Source: Candidatus Binatia bacterium
Lineage (GTDB): Bacteria > Desulfobacterota > Binatia > Bin18
NCBI GenBank assembly: GCA_951812575.1
Contig: OX638322.1
Span: 1,084,850-1,148,849, forward strand
Length of the DNA stretch: 64,000 nt
Direction of reading: 5' to 3'
The notes under the pieces were generated by a model that was given only the letters and a program-made list of their open reading frames with translations, had not been told where the DNA came from and did no database searches. Shown here piece after piece: positions 34,701-43,738 of the stretch (position 1 is its first letter; each line of letters begins with the position of its first letter). The translations under genes were made by a program, and so were the position numbers.

Positions 34701-35942
34701 ATGGCTTCACCCGAAGACAATACAACAACATCCGAGAGCACTTCAGTCGAGCGTAAAATCCAAGAGGATTTGTGGCTGTATCGAGGCGGGGGCTTTGGCA
34801 GAAATGCACGTTGGTTCGCCTTCTCGACGGCGGCTCATATTCTCATTTTGTCCATCTTTGCCACCACGGCAGTGACCATCATGAAAGAGCCGGAAATGGT
34901 CCGGGTCAACGCATTGCCGCTCACGCAAGAAGAACTGGACGCCATGGCGGAAGAGGAGATGCCGGACGATTGGGAGGGTGAACCCTCGCTGGAGGATATT
35001 CCGGGTATCCTGACCATGGAAGACCTCGCGCCGAATAGAGCGCGCCCGACTGGCCCAGCGTCAACCGGTCCGCTCCAGGCCCCTATCCAACGGGCGGCCA
35101 TTCCAGTCTTCTCGGGTATCGGGCCGGTGACGATTGAAGTCCAGCGCGCCGACAGTAGTTTTTCTGGTATCGACGCCCAGCTCAGCGGTCTGGTTGGCGC
35201 TGGAGACCTCGGCGGGGGCGGGGGCTTTGGCGACTATGGTCGCGGGCTGCGTAAGGTTGGTCTGGATGTCGCCCTGGTGATTGACGCAACTGACAGCATG
35301 CAGTTTGTGATCGATTCGGTTCGTGACCGCTTGACAAAGCTGGTGACGCTGTTGCGCAAGCTCGTCCCGACCTCACGGATCGGGGTTGTGGCCTATCGTG
35401 ACAGGGGCGAAGAATATGTCACCAAGTGGGTTGACTTGAGTTTTTCCACACCCAAGCTCAAAGGCTTTTTGGCCAATCTGCACTCCGACGGGGGTGGCGA
35501 TTGGCCGGAAGCGGTGTATGAAGGCATGGACGCGGCCATGAACGACTTGAGCTGGCGGAAACGCTCCCGTCGGGTGGTGATTCTCGTGGCGGGTTCGCCG
35601 CCTCATCCGGAGAGCATGAGCAGCGTGCTGGGCTTGGCCCAAGGGTTCCAGGCGCGCGGTGGGGTGGTCAGCGTGATGGACCTGGCCGATAAGATGCACG
35701 AGGACTTTGAGTACGCGCTCTGGGAGCAGAGCGGGAAGATTATGAATGTCGCCTTTACGCCAACGCCGCTACCGAGTTTCTACCGCGAATTCCGGCATAC
35801 CATGGCGTCTGTGGCCCGAGCCGGCGGGGGGGACTTTATCCCGCTGACTGAGGAAAAGGCGTTGACCAAGAACATCATTATTATGACCTTTGGTTCGCGC
35901 TGGGAAGTGGAGATGGCAAAATACTTGCGGGACTTGGAGTAG
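34701..35942 (+). CDS. TonB-type membrane anchor fused to a von Willebrand A domain
   Basis: In the 413-residue protein, residues 38-61 form one helix, WFAFSTAAHILILSIF, with Ser42 and His46 spaced S-x3-H, as in the TonB helix that contacts ExbB/ExbD. An acidic, Pro-rich stretch and a Gly-rich hinge (GGGGGFGDYG) follow. From about residue 193 comes a VWA domain: VALVIDATDSM (metal site D-x-T-x-S), RIGVVAYRDRG, GGGDWPEAVYEGMDAAM and VVILVAGSPPHPES. The Asp often found in that last loop is Gly here, so metal binding may be weak. A TonB C-terminal domain is absent. AGGAGGGGAGGG precedes the start. Confidence 0.85.
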   Translation: MASPEDNTTTSESTSVERKIQEDLWLYRGGGFGRNARWFAFSTAAHILILSIFATTAVTIMKEPEMVRVNALPLTQEELDAMAEEEMPDDWEGEPSLEDIPGILTMEDLAPNRARPTGPASTGPLQAPIQRAAIPVFSGIGPVTIEVQRADSSFSGIDAQLSGLVGAGDLGGGGGFGDYGRGLRKVGLDVALVIDATDSMQFVIDSVRDRLTKLVTLLRKLVPTSRIGVVAYRDRGEEYVTKWVDLSFSTPKLKGFLANLHSDGGGDWPEAVYEGMDAAMNDLSWRKRSRRVVILVAGSPPHPESMSSVLGLAQGFQARGGVVSVMDLADKMHEDFEYALWEQSGKIMNVAFTPTPLPSFYREFRHTMASVARAGGGDFIPLTEEKALTKNIIIMTFGSRWEVEMAKYLRDLE

Positions 35943-36083
35943 AATGCAGTATAGTGGTCAAATAGCATGATACCAGAGAACCCTGTGGGTCAGCGTTTCT
36001 CTTCGTGCAGGTGGGGATGGACGGCGGGAGCTTTGAACGCAAGGCCATGACGTAAAGGGCAGGGTCGAAAAAGGAGTGCAAGC

Positions 36084-38504
36084 GTGCGGCGTCTGGTTTC
36101 CATTATCGGTATGATCTCTCTGAGCCTGAACCTGGGTTGGTTGAACTCCGAGGTCGAGGCGGCGTCTATTGCTGAACTCTCTGCCCGGGCGAAGCAGGCC
36201 CGGAGCAAGGCCAATGCACTCAAACAGGGGAGTTGGGATGCGCAAGCCAAGCTGCAAGCCATTCAAATCCTGGGCCCGGTTGCCTTAGAATTTGTTGCCC
36301 TCCCCAATTTGGCCCAATCAGTTAAAACTCCGTCGAGCAAAAAAGCCATCCGTGGCATCTACGAGACGCTCCAGGGTCCGCTCAACGATATCTATACCGG
36401 CAGTTTCAAGCGGGTTGACCAGCTGACGCAGGATGTCATTGCGCGGGATGGCGACCTGGAGGCCGTGCAGGACTCACAGGAATACCGCGCGGAACAAGGA
36501 GTGGCAGCGCGGGCCTTATATTTCTTGAACTGGCTGAACTACATCGGCTCGTTCACGTTCGATGAGAAGAAAAAAGAAACCCTGCTGACGAAAGCCATGA
36601 ACGGCTTTGGTGAATTCGCGGTTGGCGATCAGGCCTCACGGCTCAAGAACGAGAGTCTGTTCGGCCGAGCGCTGAGCGAGCGTGAACTTGAGAAGTTTGA
36701 CTGGGCCATACGAGATTTTGAACTGCTGCTCAAACAGCCCGGCGTGTCTACCGATATGAAACGGAAGGCTCAGAGGGCTCTGGAGCAGACCCGGCGCTAT
36801 GCTAAGCGTGGCGGGAAAACCCAGCCTTCTCCGACGGAATTGGCGCAAGCCCAATTCCAGCAGGCAAAAAATATTGCCAAGCAGAGTAGACAGGCGAGTG
36901 GCAAGAAGCGCAGCCAACTGCGCGGTCAACTCCTCGGATTGATTCTTGAACTCCGCAAGGCCGGCGGGAAGTGGCAGGATCGAGCCGATGCGTTAATACA
37001 GGCAGAGCTGACACGCGAGGAAGAACTCGTCATCGCAGAGCAGGAAAACCCGTTTCCACCCTGGTTAAAAGCCAAGGAGCACATGCAGAAACGGCGCTTT
37101 GCCAAAGCGGTCCCTTTTCTTGAGGAAGTCATTGCTTCAAACGATCCCAACGCGGCCGTGTATCAGACAGACGCGCAATACTACCTTGGCGTTGGGCTGT
37201 ATGAACAACGTCGCTATCGACAAGCCATCAATACCCTGGACACCTTCCTCAGCAACGGGGGGGCAAAGACCAAGCATGCGGCTGATGCGGAATACTTTCA
37301 ATTCAAGTCGGCTGAGTCGTTATACGCACGGGACCAAAGCGCGCAGAACGGGAAGCTGTATGTCCAGGCGATTCGCGATTTCGCGCGGAAATACCCCAAG
37401 CATCGGTCCATCTACGAAGCCCATTTCCGGCTGGGTGAGTATTACCAAGAGCAGGAAGAGTATTTGAAGGCGGCCGATGCGTACAGAAAGGTGCGGGGCG
37501 CGCCGGCGTTCCGGGTGCGCGCCGACTATGCCACGCTCCAGGCATACTTCGAGGTCCTGCACGCGATTGAAGACGGCGATACCGGTAGCGGGCTGAGTGA
37601 AGACGCTATCCGCCAGCGGGACGCTATCCGCCAGCGGATTGGGGCCAGTCTGGACGCCTACTGGAAGAACAGTGCTAGGTTGACCAAGAGCAATCCCAAA
37701 CTGGTGAAGCGGAACCCCTATCGTGAATATCCGGGCAAGGTCAGTGTGATGCACGCGGTCTATTTGAGCCACGATATGGACACGAACGCCGAACAGATTG
37801 TCTCTTTTCTGGAAGGCTTTGAAGAGAAATATCCGAAGCAGCCCGAGGCGTTTGAAACCGTTGCCCGTACCCGGCTGGTCGCCCTGCAAAAGACCGGACG
37901 CTATGCCGAGCTCGCAAGAGACGTGGATACGATTTTAGAGCGCTATCAGCCCGACAAACAAGAGGAGCTCCTGGCCGGCCTGTCTGGCGTGCTGGAAAAA
38001 GACATCCGTAAGCTCCGCCGTCAGAATGATACAGACAACGAACTTATTGCCAAGCGGACGCTGGTACGTCTGCATGAAGTATGGCTCAAGAACGATGGCG
38101 AATTTGCGGAGGATCAGTCTCCGGATCGCTTCCACTATGACTTGGCCCAGCTCTATCTCGATACCAAGCAATACGACAAGGCCGAGCTTATCTATAAAGA
38201 CCTTGAGCAAAAGCAGGGCGCCTATGCGCTGGTCGCCATTGTCGGCTTAGCCCAGGTCTCTGAGGTGCGAGGAGATAAAAAGCGGGCGCTCTCCCTGTGG
38301 GAGGCCATGCTCAAGGGTACCCAAGTCGGTGACCCGCTGTGGTTTCGCGGGACGTTTGAAGTCGCCCGTCTGAATGACACCCTCGGCAATGCGGACCAAG
38401 CCTGTAAGACGGTCAGTAGCGCTCAAAGAATGCTGAAACGACTCGGTGATGCCAGTCTCAAGACCAAAATTCAGGACTTTGCCAGCCAAACGTGTGGGGC
38501 CTAA
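36084..38504 (+). CDS. Large periplasmic TPR-like repeat protein
   Basis: The 806-residue protein starts at GTG 36084 with a signal peptide (MRRLVSIIGMISLSLNLGWL, cut near VEA). The rest is nearly all helical repeat, with TPR-like units such as AQYYLGVGLYEQRRYRQAI, AHFRLGEYYQEQEEYLKAAD and LAQLYLDTKQYDKAELIY. Near residues 507-518 DAIRQR occurs twice from an 18-bp tandem duplication (37602-37637). It is the last gene of the exbB-exbD-VWA group and would act as a scaffold in the periplasm for that machine. The role is inferred from position. Confidence 0.85.
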   Translation: MRRLVSIIGMISLSLNLGWLNSEVEAASIAELSARAKQARSKANALKQGSWDAQAKLQAIQILGPVALEFVALPNLAQSVKTPSSKKAIRGIYETLQGPLNDIYTGSFKRVDQLTQDVIARDGDLEAVQDSQEYRAEQGVAARALYFLNWLNYIGSFTFDEKKKETLLTKAMNGFGEFAVGDQASRLKNESLFGRALSERELEKFDWAIRDFELLLKQPGVSTDMKRKAQRALEQTRRYAKRGGKTQPSPTELAQAQFQQAKNIAKQSRQASGKKRSQLRGQLLGLILELRKAGGKWQDRADALIQAELTREEELVIAEQENPFPPWLKAKEHMQKRRFAKAVPFLEEVIASNDPNAAVYQTDAQYYLGVGLYEQRRYRQAINTLDTFLSNGGAKTKHAADAEYFQFKSAESLYARDQSAQNGKLYVQAIRDFARKYPKHRSIYEAHFRLGEYYQEQEEYLKAADAYRKVRGAPAFRVRADYATLQAYFEVLHAIEDGDTGSGLSEDAIRQRDAIRQRIGASLDAYWKNSARLTKSNPKLVKRNPYREYPGKVSVMHAVYLSHDMDTNAEQIVSFLEGFEEKYPKQPEAFETVARTRLVALQKTGRYAELARDVDTILERYQPDKQEELLAGLSGVLEKDIRKLRRQNDTDNELIAKRTLVRLHEVWLKNDGEFAEDQSPDRFHYDLAQLYLDTKQYDKAELIYKDLEQKQGAYALVAIVGLAQVSEVRGDKKRALSLWEAMLKGTQVGDPLWFRGTFEVARLNDTLGNADQACKTVSSAQRMLKRLGDASLKTKIQDFASQTCGA

Positions 38505-38533
38505 GCGCCTCTTTGTTCTTCACCGCTTTCTGA

Positions 38534-38553
38534 GGGGTACGCGAGCGTACCCC
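38534..38553 (+). terminator. Hairpin after the exbBD-VWA-TPR operon
   Basis: GGGGTACGC and GCGTACCCC form a perfect 9-bp stem with a very short loop, followed by TTGGCTCTTCTGTCTC. It lies 30 bases after the TPR gene stop and 35 before the molybdoenzyme gene. It probably closes the operon; the T-tract is weak. Confidence 0.6.
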
Positions 38554-38587
38554 TTGGCTCTTCTGTCTCAGAGGAAAATCCTGACCC

Positions 38588-40912
38588 ATGAAAATCGCTG
38601 ACAACACTGCAAATCCACGTTCGGCCTTTCACTGGGGTGGCTATGCGCCTCGGGTCACACAGGGTCGTTTGGTCGCCATGGATGCCACGCCTGAGGACCC
38701 GGACCCCTCTCCTCTCGGGCGCTCCTATGTAGAGGCAGTCAATGACGATCTCCGCATCCGCCAACCCATGGTACGAGAAAGCTGGCTCGGGAACGGCCCG
38801 GGCAGTGGCACCCGTGGGGGCGAGCCTTTTGTCGCGCTCAGTTGGGAGCGGGCGCTTGATCTTGTTGCCGCCGAACTCGAACGTATCCGGAGCACGTTCA
38901 GCAACCGGGCGATTTATGCCGGTTCATACGGCTGGGGCAGCGCCGGTTCCTTTCATTTTCCTCAGGGTCAGTTGCATCGCTTCCTCAATCTCTTTGGTGG
39001 CTTTGTCCGTTCCATAAACACCTACAGCCATGCCGCGGCCGATGTGGCCATGCCCTATATTGCCGGGAACTTTTTTCGTTTGCTGGTCGAGCAAGCCTCG
39101 TGGCAGACGATCGCTCAACATTCCGAACTGGTGGTGGCGTTTGGCGGCATGCCCCTCAAAAACGCGCAGGTGGCCTATGGCGGAGTGGCCCGGCATCGCA
39201 CCCGAGCGGGCCTTGAGGCCTGCCGGCAGGCAGGGGTCGAATTCCTGAATATCGGTCCGGTGAAAAACGACACAGCCGACTTTCTACGGGCCGAATGGCT
39301 GACCCCGCGCCCCAATACCGATATGGCGCTGATGCTCGGTCTGGCTCATACCCTGGTCACAGAGGGGCTGGCCGACCTCGAATTCCTGGCTCGGTACTGC
39401 GTTGGCTTTGAGCGGTTTCAACCGTATCTCATGGGCGAAAGCGATGGCCATCCCAAGGACGCGCAGTGGGCGGCCAATATTACCGGCCTGAAGGCTGAGA
39501 CGATTACCACGCTGGCCCGGCGTATGGCCACCAAACGCACGCTGATCACGATAGCCTGGTCCCTCCAACGGGCGGACCATGGCGAGCAGACCTATTGGAT
39601 GGCCATCACCCTGGCCGCCATGCTGGGGCAGATCGGCCTCCCCGGCGGAGGGTTTGGCTATGGCTACTCTTCCGTCGCTACGGTCGGAAACCCGTCCTCT
39701 CGCATTCCCTGGGCCACACTCGACCGCTGTGCCCACCCGGTTGAGGATGTCATTCCGGTTGCCCGAATTGCCGACCTGTTACTGAATCCGAACACGGAAT
39801 TCGACTATAACGGACGCCGGGCGACCTATCCTGATATTCGCCTGGTCTACTGGGTCGGCGGTAATGTCTTCCATCACCATCAGGATTTGAACCGCCTGTT
39901 ACGGGCCTGGCAAAAGCCGGAAACCGTTATCGTCCATGAGCCGTGGTGGACGCCCATGGCCCGCCACGCGGATATCATCCTCCCGGCGACGACCCCGCTC
40001 GAACGCAATGATATGGTCTGCACGCCCCGCGACAGCTTTGTGGTGGCCAATAAACAGGCAATGGAGCCGGTCGGCGGAGCGCGGAACGATCATGATATTT
40101 TTGCCGACCTGGCCGAGCGTCTTGGCTTTCGGGAAGGGTTTACCGAAGGACGGGACGAAGCGGGTTGGCTGCGCCACCTCTATGCCCTCTCCCGCGAACG
40201 GGCGAGCGAGCGTGGTTTTGCTTTGCCTGACTTTGAGCAGTTTTGGGAAGACGGTTATTTTGAACTGCCGCTCCCGTCTGAGCCCCAGCCTTTTCTGTCC
40301 GCTTTTCGGACCGATCCCCACACTCATCCGCTGGACACGCCATCCGGGAAAATCGAGATCTGGTCAGAGCGGATTGCGTCCTATCGCTACGACGATTGTC
40401 CGCCTCACCCGACCTGGATGGAACCGGCCGAATGGCTGGGGAGCGAGAGAGCCGTGCACTACCCCCTCCACTTGACTTCTAATCAGCCGGTCGGCCGTCT
40501 GCACAGCCAACTCGATCAGGGATCGGTCAGTCGCAGCTTAAAGGTCGCCGAACGCGAACCCCTGTGGATTCATCCGGCCGATGCCCAGGCGCGAGGGCTG
40601 AGCGAGGGCGATATTGTTCGGGTCTTTAATGACCGGGGCCAATGTCTGGCCGGTGTGCGCATTACCTCCAACATCCAGAAGAGCGTAGTCCAGCTTCCCA
40701 CGGGCGCGTGGTATGATCCGCTCGAACCGGGAGTGCCGGGGTCATTGGAAAAACACGGCAACCCCAATGTGCTTACTTTGGACAAAGGCACCTCAAAGCT
40801 GGGTCAGGGACCCAGCGCGCATACCACCCTGGTTCAGGTCGAACGCTACCAGGGCGACCCACCGCCCGTGACCGCGTTTGTTCCGCCGGAGATTCGTCAG
40901 GACGACGCTTGA
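38588..40912 (+). CDS. Molybdopterin oxidoreductase of the BisC/TorZ/DMSO-reductase branch
   Basis: The 774-residue enzyme binds bis-MGD and matches the length of biotin sulfoxide reductase. The N-terminus has SAFHWGGYAPRVTQGRL, then YGWGSAGSFHFPQ and NTYSHAAADV, in which the Ser probably ligates molybdenum as in this branch. Later come VYWVGGNVFHHHQDLN, HADIILPATTPLERNDM and the C-terminal cofactor-binding LHSQLDQGS and DRGQCLAGVRI. No Tat signal and no FeS motif are seen, pointing to a cytoplasmic reductase for S- or N-oxides. The acceptor is unknown. Confidence 0.88.
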   Translation: MKIADNTANPRSAFHWGGYAPRVTQGRLVAMDATPEDPDPSPLGRSYVEAVNDDLRIRQPMVRESWLGNGPGSGTRGGEPFVALSWERALDLVAAELERIRSTFSNRAIYAGSYGWGSAGSFHFPQGQLHRFLNLFGGFVRSINTYSHAAADVAMPYIAGNFFRLLVEQASWQTIAQHSELVVAFGGMPLKNAQVAYGGVARHRTRAGLEACRQAGVEFLNIGPVKNDTADFLRAEWLTPRPNTDMALMLGLAHTLVTEGLADLEFLARYCVGFERFQPYLMGESDGHPKDAQWAANITGLKAETITTLARRMATKRTLITIAWSLQRADHGEQTYWMAITLAAMLGQIGLPGGGFGYGYSSVATVGNPSSRIPWATLDRCAHPVEDVIPVARIADLLLNPNTEFDYNGRRATYPDIRLVYWVGGNVFHHHQDLNRLLRAWQKPETVIVHEPWWTPMARHADIILPATTPLERNDMVCTPRDSFVVANKQAMEPVGGARNDHDIFADLAERLGFREGFTEGRDEAGWLRHLYALSRERASERGFALPDFEQFWEDGYFELPLPSEPQPFLSAFRTDPHTHPLDTPSGKIEIWSERIASYRYDDCPPHPTWMEPAEWLGSERAVHYPLHLTSNQPVGRLHSQLDQGSVSRSLKVAEREPLWIHPADAQARGLSEGDIVRVFNDRGQCLAGVRITSNIQKSVVQLPTGAWYDPLEPGVPGSLEKHGNPNVLTLDKGTSKLGQGPSAHTTLVQVERYQGDPPPVTAFVPPEIRQDDA

Positions 40913-40919
40913 GAGCAGT

Positions 40920-41264
40920 TTACGAAAATCGCTCCCAGGCGGCTTGCCGGCTCACACCGAGGGCCTTTCCGATTCGCGTCCAGGTGATGCCTCTCTTACG
41001 CAGGCTCTGTACCTGCTGCTTGAGGGTGTCTGCTACTGAGCGAACGGTGGCAGCCGCCGGGCGTAATATGCGCAGGAGTTCATCATCGGTGAGGGCATCC
41101 CAGCCCGGAAAGGCTGGGGTTGGTTCGCCAGCCAATATCTTATTACACACCTCCACACACCCATCGCAAATATAGACCCCCGGCCCACCTATGAGCTTTG
41201 CGACAACGTCAGAGTCCTTCCGGCAAAACGAACAGAAAAGAAGATCTTTCCTAGTGCTTTCCAT
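40920..41264 (-). CDS. ClpX-type zinc finger with C-terminal helix-turn-helix
   Basis: The 114-residue protein begins with a stand-alone ClpX C4 zinc finger, [17 protein letters not shown] to ICDGCVEVC (C-x2-C, 18 residues, C-x2-C). A linker follows, then a C-terminal DNA-binding helix pair ([20 protein letters not shown]). No AAA+ ATPase is attached, so it is not ClpX itself. It overlaps the upstream 62-residue finger gene by 14 bases and lacks a clear ribosome site, so translation is probably coupled. It may regulate its own operon through the palindromes at 41463-41507. Confidence 0.8.
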   Translation of the reverse strand: MESTRKDLLFCSFCRKDSDVVAKLIGGPGVYICDGCVEVCNKILAGEPTPAFPGWDALTDDELLRILRPAAATVRSVADTLKQQVQSLRKRGITWTRIGKALGVSRQAAWERFS

Positions 41265-41439
41265 GACAGTCGCTGGGATGGGACGCTGCGGTCTTGCCGT
41301 CCAGGATCTTGTTGCACACACCCACGCAGGCGTCACAAATATAGACCCCTGGCCCACCTATGAGCTTGTTCACAGTCTCCGAATCCTTTCGGCAGAAGGA
41401 GCACAAAAGAATCGGTTTCTTTTTTACACTTACTCGCAT
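41251..41439 (-). CDS. Stand-alone ClpX-type zinc finger protein
   Basis: The 62-residue protein is only a ClpX-type C4 finger: [19 protein letters not shown], then [15 protein letters not shown], with a His/Cys-bearing tail (HPSDCHGKH). It is a tandem duplicate of the finger in the next gene (both share CSFCRKDS and [12 protein letters not shown]). The start ATG 41439 has AGGAGG five bases upstream. Fingers of this type dimerise and bind clients or adaptors in ClpX. A role as an adaptor or a partner of the HTH version is possible. Confidence 0.8.
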   Translation of the reverse strand: MRVSVKKKPILLCSFCRKDSETVNKLIGGPGVYICDACVGVCNKILDGKTAASHPSDCHGKH

Positions 41440-41462
41440 AACGGCCTCCTCATGGTGCGTAT

Positions 41463-41507
41463 GTCAAGGATGCCTTGACGCCCAGACTTTGTCAAGGATG
41501 CCTTGAC
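41463..41507. promoter_or_regulatory. Twin palindromic operators upstream of the zinc-finger operon
   Basis: GTCAAGGATGCCTTGAC occurs twice, at 41463-41479 and 41491-41507, with centres 28 bp apart (close to three helix turns). Each is a perfect 7+3+7 inverted repeat. They lie 24 to 68 bases upstream of the 41439 start, overlapping TTGACA-like promoter elements on the minus strand. The HTH protein two genes down is an obvious candidate to bind them. Confidence 0.7.
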
Positions 41508-41607
41508 ATAATTCTACCGTTTTACACCGGTATGCCTGTGACAGGTTTTCGGCGTGCTGCCACCGAGAGTCCTGGTACGGTCGAAGCACAGGCCCACGGA
41601 CCAGACC

Positions 41608-42171
41608 TTAGAAGTCTACGCTGAAGCCCTCGTTCGCCTGAGTACGCTCTTCAATGAGAAAACCCCGTGCGCCGGTATAGGAGCCAGGCGGGAAAGAGAG
41701 ATAGCCACGGACCTCCGCGCCGGGCGCAATGGTCTGATCCGTGAGGACAGGAGTCGGACTCTCTTCGTTTGCTTCCAGCGGTCTCACCCGCTCGCCGGAC
41801 TCGGCTCGTAACGAGACCTTATTGGCCTTGATCAGATAGGCGCGGTCGGTCCCATTGTGAATCTTCACTTCCACCACAAAGTTTTCACTGTCCCGGGCGC
41901 GCTCCCACCTGTCGTCCGCGGCTCTGCGCATGTCGTCCGTGGTCCTGCGCATAGCGGACGAACCTCTGCCCGGCGGGACGACGATCTCCGGGGCTATTGC
42001 GTTTAATGGCCGAACCTGCACGTCCACATTCTGCGGCTGAGCCTGAAGAAAATCTTCTGGAAAAACAGACAAAACGCAGCCCCCGAGGACGATCAGACAA
42101 GAGCGGTAGACAAAACGCCAGCGGAAAAGCCTGGCCGTGATTGAGCGGGGATTTTTCGGAGGGTTTCTCAT
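41608..42171 (-). CDS. Exported protein of unknown function
   Basis: The 187-residue protein begins with a basic stretch, a hydrophobic segment (FVYRSCLIVLGGCVLSVF) and FLQAQ, which reads as a signal peptide. The mature part holds a beta-rich domain (FVVEVKIHNGTDRAYLIKAN, then GAEVRGYLSFPPGSYTGARG) resembling DUF4352/Ig-like exported domains. ATG 42171 has AAGGA seven bases upstream; ATG 42228, with GGAGG, would add 19 residues. No partner is obvious. Confidence 0.65.
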   Translation of the reverse strand: MRNPPKNPRSITARLFRWRFVYRSCLIVLGGCVLSVFPEDFLQAQPQNVDVQVRPLNAIAPEIVVPPGRGSSAMRRTTDDMRRAADDRWERARDSENFVVEVKIHNGTDRAYLIKANKVSLRAESGERVRPLEANEESPTPVLTDQTIAPGAEVRGYLSFPPGSYTGARGFLIEERTQANEGFSVDF

Positions 42172-42325
42172 CGAAGCGTCCTTTATCACGTGATTATCAA
42201 GAAGAAGACGACATTGCTTCCTCGTCATGTATCCTCCCGAAAGAGAGGTGCTGTTGTCTGAATCACTTGCGGAACACCATTGTCGTGAAACCACTTGAGG
42301 GCTGAGACGTCAATCTCGTATACGT

Positions 42326-42820
42326 CTACGATCCCCGAGAAGTGCGCCGCAGGCTTTCCCTTCTCCACAGCGTCTCTGGAAAGAATTCAGCATCGAGAAT
42401 TTCTTCCAAGCGAAAAGGGCAGGATGCGGGAAAGCGCGCAACTGTCAAACCGGTTTGGTTGGCGGCGCTCCGGCGGGCGCGGGGGTATTGCCGCTTGACA
42501 AATTCTGGGAGCTGGGGGCGGAGACTGGGGCTGTCTTGGAGCAAGTCGGCAAGCGCATCTCGTGCATTGTCAATACTGTCTCGCCAGCTTCCTGAGCGAC
42601 GTTGTTTTTGCTTGGCCCATTTCAAAAGGTGGATGAGCAAATTCTTCAGATGGCTTTCGGCTGCGCGCCGTTCACCCCGCCCCATGTCTTCCAACTCCTC
42701 CGCGAGCACCTCATAATCAATCTGGTCAAACCGACGAGCCCGAAGACGGGCCGCCTGTTCGAGGAGCCACGCATGGTAGTCGTGCTCGGAGAGTGGTGGT
42801 TTTGCTGCTGGAACAGCCAT
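42326..42820 (-). CDS. DUF29 family protein
   Basis: The 164-residue protein matches DUF29: HDYHAWLLEQAARLRARRFD, then QIDYEVLAEELEDMGRGERR and LKNLLIHLLKWAKQKQRRSG, with WRDSIDNARDALADLLQDSP after it. The family is helical, common in cyanobacteria and some proteobacteria, and its function is unknown. The start ATG 42820 has AGGA in front. It stands alone, with exbB pair 2 starting divergently about 200 bases away. Confidence 0.88.
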   Translation of the reverse strand: MAVPAAKPPLSEHDYHAWLLEQAARLRARRFDQIDYEVLAEELEDMGRGERRAAESHLKNLLIHLLKWAKQKQRRSGSWRDSIDNARDALADLLQDSPSLRPQLPEFVKRQYPRARRSAANQTGLTVARFPASCPFRLEEILDAEFFPETLWRRESLRRTSRGS

Positions 42821-43027
42821 GGCATTTCCTCATTCAAATCGTTTCGCGCTATTCTACATATTTTACCGGGACTAACCTATTGCGCCTATTCTTCCCACCA
42901 CGTATTAACTCCTGGCAGTTCTCTGCGGCTTACCAGTCGAATAAAAAAAAGGAAAGGTCTCAGCCGGGCTTTTCCTCTCGCCACTACCCTTCCCCTCGGA
43001 GGGGAACTCCGCTACATATACCGCGCT

Positions 43028-43738
43028 ATGCCAACACAGGTGGATTCGCCAGGAATTGTGTATTTTATCGGCCAGGGCGGGAATATCATGTATCTCATCA
43101 TCGCCCTGTCTATTTTCGCGCTGGCTATTGTCCTTACGAAGTTTTGGGGCTTGGCGCGATTTCGATCGCAGCTCAATCGGCTGTGCGAGCGTCTGCACCT
43201 CCTCATTCAGGGAGGGCATCTCGACCAAGAGGGTACCCTGAACGCGGCGCTCCAAGTCTGCCGCGAGCACAACACGCCGCTCGGCCGGCTGTTCGAGACG
43301 GCCTTCCTGTATCGCTTTGAGAAGCGAACGGAGCTGACGCGACGCCTGGAACGATTCGGAGGCGAGGTGGTGGCCGGGCTGGAGGCGTATATGACGGCCC
43401 TGGCAAGTGTGGTCGGGGTCGCGCCCATGCTGGGCTTCCTGGGTACGATTATTGGCCTGGTCGAAGCCTTTATGAGTTGGGAGACGCTGGGCGACCAAAT
43501 TACCGTTGGCGTTCTGGCCGGTGGTATTTATAAGGCCATGTTGACCACGGCGGCAGGGCTGGCGGTCGCCATCCCTTACTATCTTTTGTACAACCACCTG
43601 ACCTCACGCATACAGCGTTTGACCCGTCTGACCGAGACGCGTACCGAAGAACTCCTCGATGCACTGACCGGGACGACCGCGCAAGAAGCCCTCCCGGAGG
43701 CCGTGCCGCTACAGGAGCCAACTCGTCATGCAGTTTAA
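43028..43738 (+). CDS. ExbB/TolQ/MotA-type proton channel (pair 2)
   Basis: The 236-residue membrane protein has a first helix near residues 18-38 (NIMYLIIALSIFALAIVLTK) and the channel helices VVGVAPMLGFLGTIIGLVEA and MLTTAAGLAVAIPYYLLY. The start ATG 43028 was chosen from homology; the frame is open upstream but that part overlaps the DUF29 gene. It overlaps the following exbD by 11 bases. It is only distantly similar to the pair at 33615. Its energised partner is not visible nearby. Confidence 0.92.
   Translation: MPTQVDSPGIVYFIGQGGNIMYLIIALSIFALAIVLTKFWGLARFRSQLNRLCERLHLLIQGGHLDQEGTLNAALQVCREHNTPLGRLFETAFLYRFEKRTELTRRLERFGGEVVAGLEAYMTALASVVGVAPMLGFLGTIIGLVEAFMSWETLGDQITVGVLAGGIYKAMLTTAAGLAVAIPYYLLYNHLTSRIQRLTRLTETRTEELLDALTGTTAQEALPEAVPLQEPTRHAV

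Noticed and set aside
40920-41439. Broken clpX gene
   Set aside because: Both genes have complete fingers and their own starts and stops, one adds an HTH, and no trace of the AAA+ domain follows.
42602-43027. N-terminal extension of the second ExbB frame
   Set aside because: It runs over the DUF29 gene on the other strand and reads as random sequence; ExbB homology begins at ATG 43028.
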